The notes beneath the pieces were generated by a model, which searched no databases, was not told the origin of the DNA, and saw only the letters and a list, made by a program, of their open reading frames with translations. This document shows positions 8,762 through 15,649 of a stretch of DNA of 42,851 nucleotides, one piece after another. Within the stretch, counting starts at the first letter, position 1. Every line of letters starts with the position of its first letter. Where the stretch lies: assembly GCA_026387795.1 (NCBI GenBank), contig JAPLLA010000052.1, positions 1 through 42,851 of the forward strand. Direction: 5' to 3'. Source of the DNA: Candidatus Saganbacteria bacterium. GTDB taxonomy: Bacteria; Margulisbacteria; WOR-1; JAPLLA01. Position numbers and translations under genes: made by a program.

Positions 8762-8803
8762 TATGAATCAAATTCCAAAGGCGACCCCTACCTCATTCGC
8801 CCG

Positions 8804-8913
8804 CCTCACCCTGCGCACTACTTATCGAAACCTTATTCTTGGCGTCCCTCTCCATCACCAGATGGAGAGGGACAAACAATAATTACGAAACGATTATCTG
8901 TTTGCGGGTGAGG
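8804..8913. mobile_element. MITE-like element, copy 1
   Basis: About 110 bp bounded by CCTCACCC (8804-8811) and its inverse GGGTGAGG (8906-8913). It holds a perfect 11-bp hairpin CCCTCTCCATC/GATGGAGAGGG (8846-8871, loop ACCA). A related element with the same ends, hairpin and inner sequence AATTACGAAAC lies at 24250-24459. The right end forms the last ten codons of bioC. There is no transposase gene, so it would be non-autonomous. Confidence 0.65.
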
Positions 8914-9668
8914 TATGCCTCTCCAATCAAAACCTCATAGGTAACTAAGAAGCTCTTCTGCTCCTCGCTCTTCTCAATAATCCGAAGCAGCTCTTTCCCC
9001 CTCCCAAGCGAAGAATCCGAAGTCTCTTTTGCCGAAAGCGCACCCAAGCCCTTCAATGAATCCATCAATGTGCTGACATTCCTGTAATCCTTTTTTACGA
9101 TCTGCCTGGTAAGAGAAACCTTCTTAAATCCAACCGATTTTAATGTTTGCAGCACTTCTTTTACTCCAGCAAATTCATGTACAGAGCTAGCTTTTTTCCC
9201 TTTCTTAAAAATCTCCTTTAGTTCTATTAAGGTTTTTGGGCCAAACGTGGTAAAAAGAAAAATCCCTTTTGAATCCAATGCTGTCTTGATCTTTCTGGAA
9301 ACCTCTTTTAAGTCTGTCCACTGCAAAGTAGCGCTGGAAACAACTAGATCAAAAGATCCAGGCTTAAAATCAAGCCACTCTGCATCTTGACAGCTGTAAA
9401 AAACATTGGAAAGCCTGCGGTGCTGCCTGGCAAACTTGATCATTCCAGGAGCAATGTCTACCGCAACTACTTGGGAACCAGGAAACTTTTTTGCCAATTT
9501 ATACGCCAGCCACCCTGTACCGCAGCCAACATCTAAAATTCTGCGCGGCCTAAACCCTGCAGGAATCCTTCTAATAATTTCCAGCCCCAGCCAGCGCTGC
9601 AGCCTGCCAAAACGGTCATAAGAAGGAGCACTTTTTGAAAAATGCTTTTTAATTTTTTCTTTATCCAT
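8883..9668 (-). CDS. bioC: Malonyl-ACP O-methyltransferase BioC
   Basis: A 261-aa class I methyltransferase with motif I ILDVGCGTGWLAYKLAKKFP (about 43-62) and the typical BioC opening KEKIKKHFSKSAPSYDRFGRLQ. BioC methylates malonyl-ACP so that the fatty acid synthase can build pimeloyl-ACP methyl ester, the first dedicated biotin step. Its start overlaps the end of the BioH-like esterase gene by 8 nt, which fits coupled translation of the two steps that add and remove the methyl ester. The C-terminal residues LTRKQIIVS and the stop lie inside a MITE-like element, so the native end may have been replaced. Divergent from bioBFD. Confidence 0.88.
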   Translation of the reverse strand: MDKEKIKKHFSKSAPSYDRFGRLQRWLGLEIIRRIPAGFRPRRILDVGCGTGWLAYKLAKKFPGSQVVAVDIAPGMIKFARQHRRLSNVFYSCQDAEWLDFKPGSFDLVVSSATLQWTDLKEVSRKIKTALDSKGIFLFTTFGPKTLIELKEIFKKGKKASSVHEFAGVKEVLQTLKSVGFKKVSLTRQIVKKDYRNVSTLMDSLKGLGALSAKETSDSSLGRGKELLRIIEKSEEQKSFLVTYEVLIGEAYLTRKQIIVS

Positions 9669-10446
9669 GTAAGCCTCTTAAGAAAGCTTCTAAAATAGCG
9701 TTAAACTCCTCTGTCTTTTCCAAGAAAGGAGCGTGCCCTGCTCCTTCTATAATCTTAAGCTGCGATCCGGGAATATGTTCTGACATGTATTTTGAAGCAT
9801 CCGGTAAACAAATCTTGTCCTGGCTGCCGTGTACCAGCAATGTTTGCACATAAATGCGTTCGATTTCCTTGCGCAAATCCGCTTTTTCCAGTTCCATGAG
9901 CATTTCAAAGGTAATTTTAGAAGAAGGTAGAGAAAAATATTCCTTATGCTTATGGATTTCTTCGCTGATCAAAGAGTAAAAAAAATCAATGCCTGAAACA
10001 TGGTCCGCTTTTATTTTGCGCTCCAGATTGCGGAGCTCCGCATGGGAGATCGCAGAAGGAAAATCATCGTTTTTGATAAATTTAGGAGTACCGGAAACAG
10101 AAACCATGGCATCCACATTATGAGGATTGGCATTAAACACTTTTACAGCCACAAACCACCCCATCGACCACCCCACCATGCGCACCCCTTCGAGCCTAAG
10201 CCTCCTGATAAACTCAATGACATCGCCGGCTAGATCATCGAGAGTAAGATGATGCGCGGAAGTCTGCGACTGGCCGTGCCCCCTTAAATCCAAGGCGATT
10301 ACTTGGTTGCGCTCTTTGAAATGATCGATCTGCTTGCGCCAAACATAGTGGGTAGAAGCAAAGCCATGTAGAAAGAGAAGCGGCTTACCGCTCCCTTCCT
10401 GAACAAAAAATAGTTTGTCGCCACTGGGCAAATCTAGATATGGCAT
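9661..10446 (-). CDS. bioH: Alpha/beta hydrolase, probable pimeloyl-ACP methyl ester esterase (BioH-like)
   Basis: This alpha/beta hydrolase carries HGFAS (oxyanion region), the nucleophile elbow GWSMGW (Ser about 94), the acid region VHGSQDKICLPD, and the catalytic His in GAGHAPFLEKTEEF. In BioH the usual elbow is GHSMGG. The final Gly is Trp here, but the core GxSxG is kept. The role is inferred from the overlapping bioC gene and the complete biotin set around it: it would cleave the methyl ester of pimeloyl-ACP. The open frame reaches 10482, but MPYLDLPSGDKLFF at 10446 matches where this family begins. No Shine-Dalgarno is seen; TATTAT lies 6 nt upstream of the preferred ATG. Confidence 0.75.
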   Translation of the reverse strand: MPYLDLPSGDKLFFVQEGSGKPLLFLHGFASTHYVWRKQIDHFKERNQVIALDLRGHGQSQTSAHHLTLDDLAGDVIEFIRRLRLEGVRMVGWSMGWFVAVKVFNANPHNVDAMVSVSGTPKFIKNDDFPSAISHAELRNLERKIKADHVSGIDFFYSLISEEIHKHKEYFSLPSSKITFEMLMELEKADLRKEIERIYVQTLLVHGSQDKICLPDASKYMSEHIPGSQLKIIEGAGHAPFLEKTEEFNAILEAFLRGLHG

Positions 10447-10485
10447 GTTGCAATAATAGAGCATAAGAGCGTAAGTGCACAAGTA

Positions 10486-10610
10486 AAAAAGTTGTGGGTT
10501 ATGGGTTGTGTGTTATGGGGCGGGTAATGAGGGTGAGTTTTGAGTTTATTAAACTCCTCATCCCCACAACCCACAACTCGCCTCACAACTCAAAACCCAC
10601 AACTCACCCC
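10486..10610. repeat. GT/CA-rich imperfect inverted repeat in the bioH-bioB intergenic region
   Basis: The left half is GT-rich (repeats of GTTGTGGGTT, TGAGTTTTGAG) and the right half CA-rich (CACAACCCACAACTC, CAACTCAAAACCC). They meet at the palindrome GAGTTTATTAAACTC near 10552. The halves could fold into a long imperfect hairpin or cruciform. No biotin-repressor operator of the known TTGTAAAC type was seen. Confidence 0.6.
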
Positions 10611-10623
10611 ATATTTTTAAATA

Positions 10624-10632
10624 TGTTATAAT
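10624..10632 (+). promoter_or_regulatory. Extended -10 promoter of bioB
   Basis: TGT-TATAAT fits an extended -10 element (TGnTATAAT). It ends 9 nt before the bioB ATG, and no Shine-Dalgarno lies between. No good -35 is visible. This suggests a leaderless bioBFD transcript. Confidence 0.6.
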
Positions 10633-10641
10633 CTGGGCGCC

Positions 10642-11613
10642 ATGAAATTACCGCAACTGCTAGAGAAATGCCTGAAAGATAAGAACATCTCCTTCAAAGA
10701 AGCACTCTCCCTTATCAATACTAAGGATGCTGATACCTTTGATCTTTTAGCTGCAGCCAATAAAATCCGGCAGAAGTTTAAAGGTAATAAGATTATCCTC
10801 TGTTCTATAGTAAACGCTAAATCCGGCAAATGTACAGAAGATTGCTCCTTTTGTGCTCAATCCAGATTCCACAAAACCAATGTAGAAACCTATCCCCTGC
10901 TTAACAAAGAAGAGTTGCTTAGTTTTGCAACCCAAGCCCAAAAAAGCGGCGGTACATGCTTTAGCATTGTAACCAGCGGAAAAGGTGTGGTAGGGGAAAA
11001 AGAATTGGAAACCATTACCAATACGATCCGATCACTCCGCAGCAGAAAAAACCTAAGAAGGTGCGCTTCGCTTGGAATACTATCCAAAGAAGCCTTGGCA
11101 CAGCTAAAAGCTGCGGGACTAAAAAGGTTCCATCACAACCTGGAAACTGCCAGAAGCTTCTTCCCAAAAATGTGTACTACCCACACTTACGATGAAAGAA
11201 TCGCTACAATCAAAGCAGCCAAAGAAGTTGGGCTGGAAGTTTGTTCCGGGGGAATTTTCGGACTAGGAGAAAGCCCAAAGCAAAGAGTAGAACTTGCTTT
11301 TGAGCTAAAAAAACTAGGCGTAAAATCTGTCCCTATCAATATTTTAACCCCGGTTAAAGGAACCAAAGCAGCCAAAGGTTATAAACCGATGAAACCATTG
11401 GAGATCTTACGGCTCATTGCCACCTACCGCTTCATCATGCCAGAAGTAGACTTAGGGGTATTCGGTGGAAGAGAACTAAACTTAAGGAGCTTGCAGCCTT
11501 TAATGTACATTGCAGGAGCGAATCAGACTTTACTTGGAAACTATTTGACCACTTGCGGAAGGGATCCAAAAGAAGATGTGCAAATGATTAAAGATTTGAG
11601 ACTCACATGCTAA
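10642..11613 (+). CDS. bioB: Biotin synthase
   Basis: A 323-aa radical-SAM enzyme that inserts sulfur into dethiobiotin, the last biotin step. The radical-SAM cluster motif CxxxCxxC is present as C64, C68 and C71 in SGKCTEDCSFCAQS. Other BioB signatures are seen: the ILCSIVNAKSGKC lead-in, the ICSGGIFGLGES-like stretch (VCSGGIFGLGES), and YFRFHHNLETA-like KRFHHNLETA. Length matches the family. The ATG at 10642 sits 9 nt after an extended -10 TATAAT with no Shine-Dalgarno, so translation is probably leaderless. It is first in a plus-strand bioB-bioF-bioD run. Two hairpins, the second followed by a T tract, separate it from bioF. Confidence 0.96.
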   Translation: MKLPQLLEKCLKDKNISFKEALSLINTKDADTFDLLAAANKIRQKFKGNKIILCSIVNAKSGKCTEDCSFCAQSRFHKTNVETYPLLNKEELLSFATQAQKSGGTCFSIVTSGKGVVGEKELETITNTIRSLRSRKNLRRCASLGILSKEALAQLKAAGLKRFHHNLETARSFFPKMCTTHTYDERIATIKAAKEVGLEVCSGGIFGLGESPKQRVELAFELKKLGVKSVPINILTPVKGTKAAKGYKPMKPLEILRLIATYRFIMPEVDLGVFGGRELNLRSLQPLMYIAGANQTLLGNYLTTCGRDPKEDVQMIKDLRLTC

Positions 11614-11621
11614 GAGTAGCA

Positions 11622-11671
11622 CCCCACAATGAATTGTGGGGAATATTCCCCATACTTTAGTATGGGGTTTT
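11622..11671 (+). promoter_or_regulatory. Double hairpin, second terminator-like, between bioB and bioF
   Basis: Hairpin one is CCCCACAAT/ATTGTGGGG (11622-11641), an almost loop-free 9-bp palindrome. Hairpin two is CCCCATAC-TTTA-GTATGGGG (11648-11667), followed by TTTTC. The second could act as a weak terminator or attenuator, or as an mRNA processing/stability element between bioB and bioF. Confidence 0.6.
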
Positions 11672-11685
11672 CTCAGGAAAAACAA

Positions 11686-12843
11686 ATGCTAAAACATTTA
11701 CAAAAAGAACTACAAGCACTAGATGACAAAGGGCTCCTCCGCACTCTAAAAAACATCAGCAAAGTAACCGGCAATAAAATAATTATCAACGGCAAAGAAT
11801 ACCTGAATTTCTGCTCCAATAACTATCTGGGACTGGCAGACCACCCGCTGGTAAAAGAAAAAGCGAAAAAAGCGATTGATGACTTTGGTTTTGGCTCCGG
11901 TGCTTCAAGATTGATTTCCGGCACTACCATTCTTCATCAAGATCTGGAAGCAAAGCTGGCAACTTTCAAACATCGGGAAGCTTGCCTGGTTTTTACCTCT
12001 GGATATCAAGCAAACATCGGGATCATTTCTTCCCTGGCAGGAGAAGAAGACACCATTATCATTGACAGGCTAAACCATGCCTCAATCATCGATGCGTGCA
12101 AGTTTTCCAAGGCCAAGCTCCAGGTTTACCCGCATAAAGATATGGAAGCACTGAAAAAAGTGTTGCAGCGCTCGGAACGTTTCGACAAGCGTCTGATCAT
12201 TACGGACTCTGTTTTTAGCATGGACGGGGACATTTCTCCTATACCGGAAATTTTAAAGCTGGCAAAAAAATACCATGCGTTAGTAATGGTTGATGAAGCA
12301 CACTCCACCGGAGTATTAGGAAAAACTGGCAGAGGAATAGAAGAACATTTTGGGATCAAGGGAGAAATTGATATCTTAATGGGGACCCTCTCCAAAGCTT
12401 TGGGAAGCCTGGGAGGGTTTGTCTGCGGCAGTAAACCTTTAATCGATTATATTGCCAATAAAGCCCGAAGCTTCATTTATTCAACCGCTCTCCCACCCTC
12501 TGCCTGCGCTGCTGCTTTGGCTTCTCTAGGAATTATCGAAACAAACCCGGATCGATTGAAGCAACTTTGGACTAATGTCCAATACCTAAAAACAAAAATC
12601 CAAGCTTTAGGATTCAATATTTTAGGTTCGGAAACTCCAATCATTCCGATCCTAATCGGAGAATCAAAAAAAACCATGAAAGCATCAAAAACACTTTTTG
12701 AAAACGGCATATTTGTTTCGGGCATCCGTCCGCCTACAGTTGCCGAAGGAGAAGCAAGGCTGCGGATTACAGTAAACGCTCTACATACCACAAAAGAAAT
12801 GGAGCAATTGGTTCATGCTCTTCAAAACAATTTAAAAGACTAA
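11686..12843 (+). CDS. bioF: 8-amino-7-oxononanoate synthase
   Basis: A PLP-dependent alpha-oxoamine synthase that condenses pimeloyl-ACP with alanine. Clear family motifs: NYLGLADHPLVKEKAKKAID, GFGSGASRLISGT, DEAHSTGVLGKTGRG, and the PLP lysine in GTLSKALGSLGGF. The open frame extends up to 11629, but the added residues are translated from the intergenic hairpins. The ATG at 11686 (MLKHLQKELQAL, CAGGA upstream) matches where the family begins, giving 385 aa. The last codons read AAT TTA AAA GAC TAA, which places the heptamer U-UUA-AAA two codons before the stop; bioD lies in the -1 frame directly beyond it. Confidence 0.95.
   Translation: MLKHLQKELQALDDKGLLRTLKNISKVTGNKIIINGKEYLNFCSNNYLGLADHPLVKEKAKKAIDDFGFGSGASRLISGTTILHQDLEAKLATFKHREACLVFTSGYQANIGIISSLAGEEDTIIIDRLNHASIIDACKFSKAKLQVYPHKDMEALKKVLQRSERFDKRLIITDSVFSMDGDISPIPEILKLAKKYHALVMVDEAHSTGVLGKTGRGIEEHFGIKGEIDILMGTLSKALGSLGGFVCGSKPLIDYIANKARSFIYSTALPPSACAAALASLGIIETNPDRLKQLWTNVQYLKTKIQALGFNILGSETPIIPILIGESKKTMKASKTLFENGIFVSGIRPPTVAEGEARLRITVNALHTTKEMEQLVHALQNNLKD
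12831..12837 (+). promoter_or_regulatory. Candidate -1 frameshift site (U UUA AAA) joining bioF to bioD
   Basis: The heptamer TTTAAAA is in the X-XXY-YYZ register relative to bioF (codons AAT TTA AAA). A -1 slip makes the next codon AGA at 12837, which is exactly the bioD frame. A small hairpin GCAAT-CTTT-ATTGC (12846-12859) begins 8 nt downstream. No upstream Shine-Dalgarno-like stimulator is obvious. Confidence 0.45.
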
Positions 12844-13439
12844 AAGCAATCTTTATTGCAGGAACAGACACGGAAGTGGGAAAGACCTATGTTACGGCCC
12901 TGCTTGCAAAAGAACTAAGCAAACAAGGTTTAAAGGTCGGGATAATGAAGCCTATTTCCTGCGGTCCGGACAATGATGCCGTTTACTTAAAAGAAAAACT
13001 CGGTTTAGACGATCCGCTAGAACTCATTAATCCTTACCAGCTCCCACTTCCGATCTGTCCATATGCCAATATTCTGCATGGTAAAAAGTTTAAGTTTGAT
13101 ATCCAAAAAATCAAGAAAACACTCAAAAAACTGCAGAAAAAATATGATTTATTACTCGTGGAAGGAGTGGGAGGAATACTGGTTCCTATTACTTCAAATT
13201 ATCTGGCAGACGACTTGATAAAAGACCTGGGACTTTCGGTTATTGTTGTTGCCAGGGCAGCGCTAGGAACAATCAACCACACTTTATTAACCGTAAGAAG
13301 CCTGCAAAAGAAGAAAATTAAAATTCTAGGCATTATTTTAAACGGATTTAAAAGAGAATTATCGGAAGAATCCAATCCAAAGATTATTGAGAAGTTAACT
13401 GGAATAAAAATAATCGCAAAGGTACCGCAGAAAAATTAA
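12840..13439 (+). CDS. bioD: Dethiobiotin synthetase (start codon not identifiable)
   Basis: This ATP-dependent enzyme closes the ureido ring of dethiobiotin. The P-loop GTDTEVGKTYV, MKPISCGP-like KPISCGPDND and VEGVGGILVPIT are all present; length from the expected start is about 199 aa. The family start reads Met-Lys-(A/G)-IFI-GTDT. Here the codon in the Met position is CTA (12840-12842), overlapping the bioF stop TAA. No ATG, GTG or TTG occurs in this frame between there and a GTG at 12876 inside the P-loop, nor through the end of bioF. Production therefore needs either -1 frameshifting from bioF (giving a BioF-BioD fusion) or a non-canonical start. The stop overlaps the convergent 708-aa gene by 4 nt. 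Confidence 0.88.
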   Translation, partial: LKAIFIAGTDTEVGKTYVTALLAKELSKQGLKVGIMKPISCGPDNDAVYLKEKLGLDDPLELINPYQLPLPICPYANILHGKKFKFDIQKIKKTLKKLQKKYDLLLVEGVGGILVPITSNYLADDLIKDLGLSVIVVARAALGTINHTLLTVRSLQKKKIKILGIILNGFKRELSEESNPKIIEKLTGIKIIAKVPQKN

Positions 13440-15562
13440 ACAGCGCGTTTAAGGGTCAATTCAATCACCGCATCTGTCCCCTCATTAAAAGCTCGGACCT
13501 TCCCTTGCATATATTCAACTACATCCCTAACCACCCATCCACTAGAACAAGTGCCACATGCGGTTTTATCTGCCTCTGTCATTAAAAACAACCGCTGCGT
13601 AGTTTGCCTCTCTCTCCCCTCTTCTATCAATGGAACCGCCTCAAGCTGTTCTTGTTTTATGTTCCCGGAATGGCGTATTCGAAGAACAACCTCATCTCCT
13701 TGTGTATTAGTAGAAACAACTACTTTTACTCCTCCACCAACTCCCCCGTGATCTTTTGCAATTTGCATTAAACTCTCAACTACAGAGACAAAGCAAAACG
13801 GGGAAATATAGGCCCCTTCCTCTAAAGTAAGATTTCCCGCTAAACTAAATTCCAAATTAGCATTATCAGGGAGCTTCTCTTCAAACAATAATTTGAGTTC
13901 TCCAAAAGAGACCTTGCGTCCCTGTTCAAGTTCTTGCCGCTTAAGCTTGCCGCCAAATATTTCTTTGGGAGCTGCCGTATAATCTCTGCCAGCAAGAAGC
14001 GCATTATACAAGGTCGTTGTTGCTACTGTACTGCATTCACCAAAATACTTTTCCCCCAAAGCTTTTATAGCTGCTAATTCTGCTATTGCAGCCTCCATTG
14101 ATTCCCTCCACCTTTCCACCCTTTTTGGTCCGGAAAACTCCGCATCCGGAGAAGAAGAATAATTCTCTATTACAAAACCCAAGTCTTCCAATCGAGCATA
14201 CAAATTACGCATTTGATCAAGAATAGCAGTCTTTATCCCCATATTTTCTCCACCTGCGGATAAAGAATCTTCCATTGAATTTATATCAACTATAAAAAAC
14301 GGCAGCACTAGATCTTTTAAATGATCTGCAAGACGCTTAAATCTCCAGAAATATATTTCCGGAGCTGCTTTTCCTTCTACGGGGTCTCTTACTAAAAGCC
14401 CTTGACCAATAAGCCCTTTTTTAAGCCCAAAAGCAGGAACAAAAAGAGATGTGCCCGCACAAAAAGAAGCGTGCAACCCCCCAGCCAATGCAGGCAAACC
14501 GTAAACAGAAACTCCTCCCTCAACACCAACAAACTTTAAGCTGGTTACTGGGCCACTGCTCGATTCCGAAAACCCTATCCCATTCGGAAAATCCAAGCCA
14601 AAAAACCTTTGAAGTTCTTCAGAACCATTTTCAAAAACTACTCTTTGGGAACCAACCCTAAATAATGTATCATAGTGTGCTACTTGAGTCGCAAATGCCA
14701 TTAAATGATCATTTGCCAAAGGTAGGGCATCAAAACGATCCCGCAAAGCAACCATTTTATCAAACAAGCTTGAAAAGCCTCTTACAATTCCCTCATAAGC
14801 AACTTTTCTAACTTGCTCCGATTCCCCCTCTGCCAAATCTGTCAGGGGGAAATAGCTTTCTGCAAGCGACTTCAATCTGCCGGCATGCTCCGTAATCCCA
14901 TAAAGCACCTCCACCCACCTTTTTGTTCTGATCATTCCCTGAGGTTTTCCATCCTGCAGATATGGGCTAGTAGAAATCGCCATAGAAAGACTTCTTAAGC
15001 TCCATCTTAAATCCAACAAGTCCTTTAAGAGTGTTTTTCTCTTCTCTATTTTTCTCCAATCCTTATTCCCCGCATACTCGTTGACACTAAAAGTTAACGA
15101 AGAAAAAAGGTCATTCAGGTCAGCTTCCAATTTTACTAATGTACCAGAAACATCTGAATACTCACTGGCCACAACATGTTTATTTTGATCCCTATCCTTT
15201 AAAGTCAAAACACCCGCGTCAGAAAGGCTAAAATAAGCAGGGATATTTATAATAAAATCAAAAGCTCTTTCCCATTTTGGTTCAGCCAAAGCCCCTTGCA
15301 GTGTTTCCATTGCTTCCAAACCGCATCCGGCTTCAAAATGCAAATACGTAAAGACATCCAATAATGGGGATTGCTGTAAATTCGGCGGAAGAGCTTCTAT
15401 ACCCGGAAATCTGTCTGGTTTTTGTTGCGCTATATCAAGCAGGGCTTTTCCTTCCTTACTTTTGGCGGCAATAACTACTTCTCTCTTCTGGGCAAGCAGC
15501 CATAATCGCATTAATGCCGGATGTAAGACTTGTGATACTGAACCGCAAGCATCTGAACCCAT
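13436..15562 (-). CDS. Unknown protein with degenerate HATPase-like C-terminus
   Basis: A 708-aa protein with no recognised full-length family. The N-terminal 500 residues look mainly helical with some beta; a region near 300-420 could be a sensor-like fold. Residues about 590-705 resemble a GHKL/HATPase_c domain: a helix where the N-box belongs (FVSVVESLMQIAKDHG), a beta hairpin (KVVVSTNTQGDEVVLRIRHSG), and a final SGWVVRDVVEYMQGKVRAFNEG..IELTL. The N-box Asn is not evident and the DxGxG is replaced by HSG, so ATP binding is doubtful. The start has GGAG at good spacing. A sigma-28-like site lies upstream. It follows the GH57 gene on the same strand and sits between bioD and bioA. Confidence 0.6.
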   Translation of the reverse strand: MGSDACGSVSQVLHPALMRLWLLAQKREVVIAAKSKEGKALLDIAQQKPDRFPGIEALPPNLQQSPLLDVFTYLHFEAGCGLEAMETLQGALAEPKWERAFDFIINIPAYFSLSDAGVLTLKDRDQNKHVVASEYSDVSGTLVKLEADLNDLFSSLTFSVNEYAGNKDWRKIEKRKTLLKDLLDLRWSLRSLSMAISTSPYLQDGKPQGMIRTKRWVEVLYGITEHAGRLKSLAESYFPLTDLAEGESEQVRKVAYEGIVRGFSSLFDKMVALRDRFDALPLANDHLMAFATQVAHYDTLFRVGSQRVVFENGSEELQRFFGLDFPNGIGFSESSSGPVTSLKFVGVEGGVSVYGLPALAGGLHASFCAGTSLFVPAFGLKKGLIGQGLLVRDPVEGKAAPEIYFWRFKRLADHLKDLVLPFFIVDINSMEDSLSAGGENMGIKTAILDQMRNLYARLEDLGFVIENYSSSPDAEFSGPKRVERWRESMEAAIAELAAIKALGEKYFGECSTVATTTLYNALLAGRDYTAAPKEIFGGKLKRQELEQGRKVSFGELKLLFEEKLPDNANLEFSLAGNLTLEEGAYISPFCFVSVVESLMQIAKDHGGVGGGVKVVVSTNTQGDEVVLRIRHSGNIKQEQLEAVPLIEEGRERQTTQRLFLMTEADKTACGTCSSGWVVRDVVEYMQGKVRAFNEGTDAVIELTLKRAV

Positions 15563-15606
15563 TACTCTAACTCCTTAAAATTATCCAAAATTTATTTACT
15601 ATATAT

Positions 15607-15632
15607 ATATCGACGCCTTTTTGAAAAATTTC
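15607..15632 (-). promoter_or_regulatory. Sigma-28-like promoter of the HATPase-like gene
   Basis: On the minus strand GTGAAAT is followed, 14 nt after GAAA, by GTCGATAT and an AT run. The -10 is 7 of 8 against GCCGATAT. Compare the sites near 4280, 4355 and 39826. Confidence 0.5.
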
Positions 15633-15649
15633 ACTTTTGCAAAATTTTT

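Noticed and set aside
11629-11685. N-terminal extension of bioF from ATG 11629
   Set aside because: These codons are the intergenic hairpins; the BioF family begins at the later ATG, which has a CAGGA upstream.
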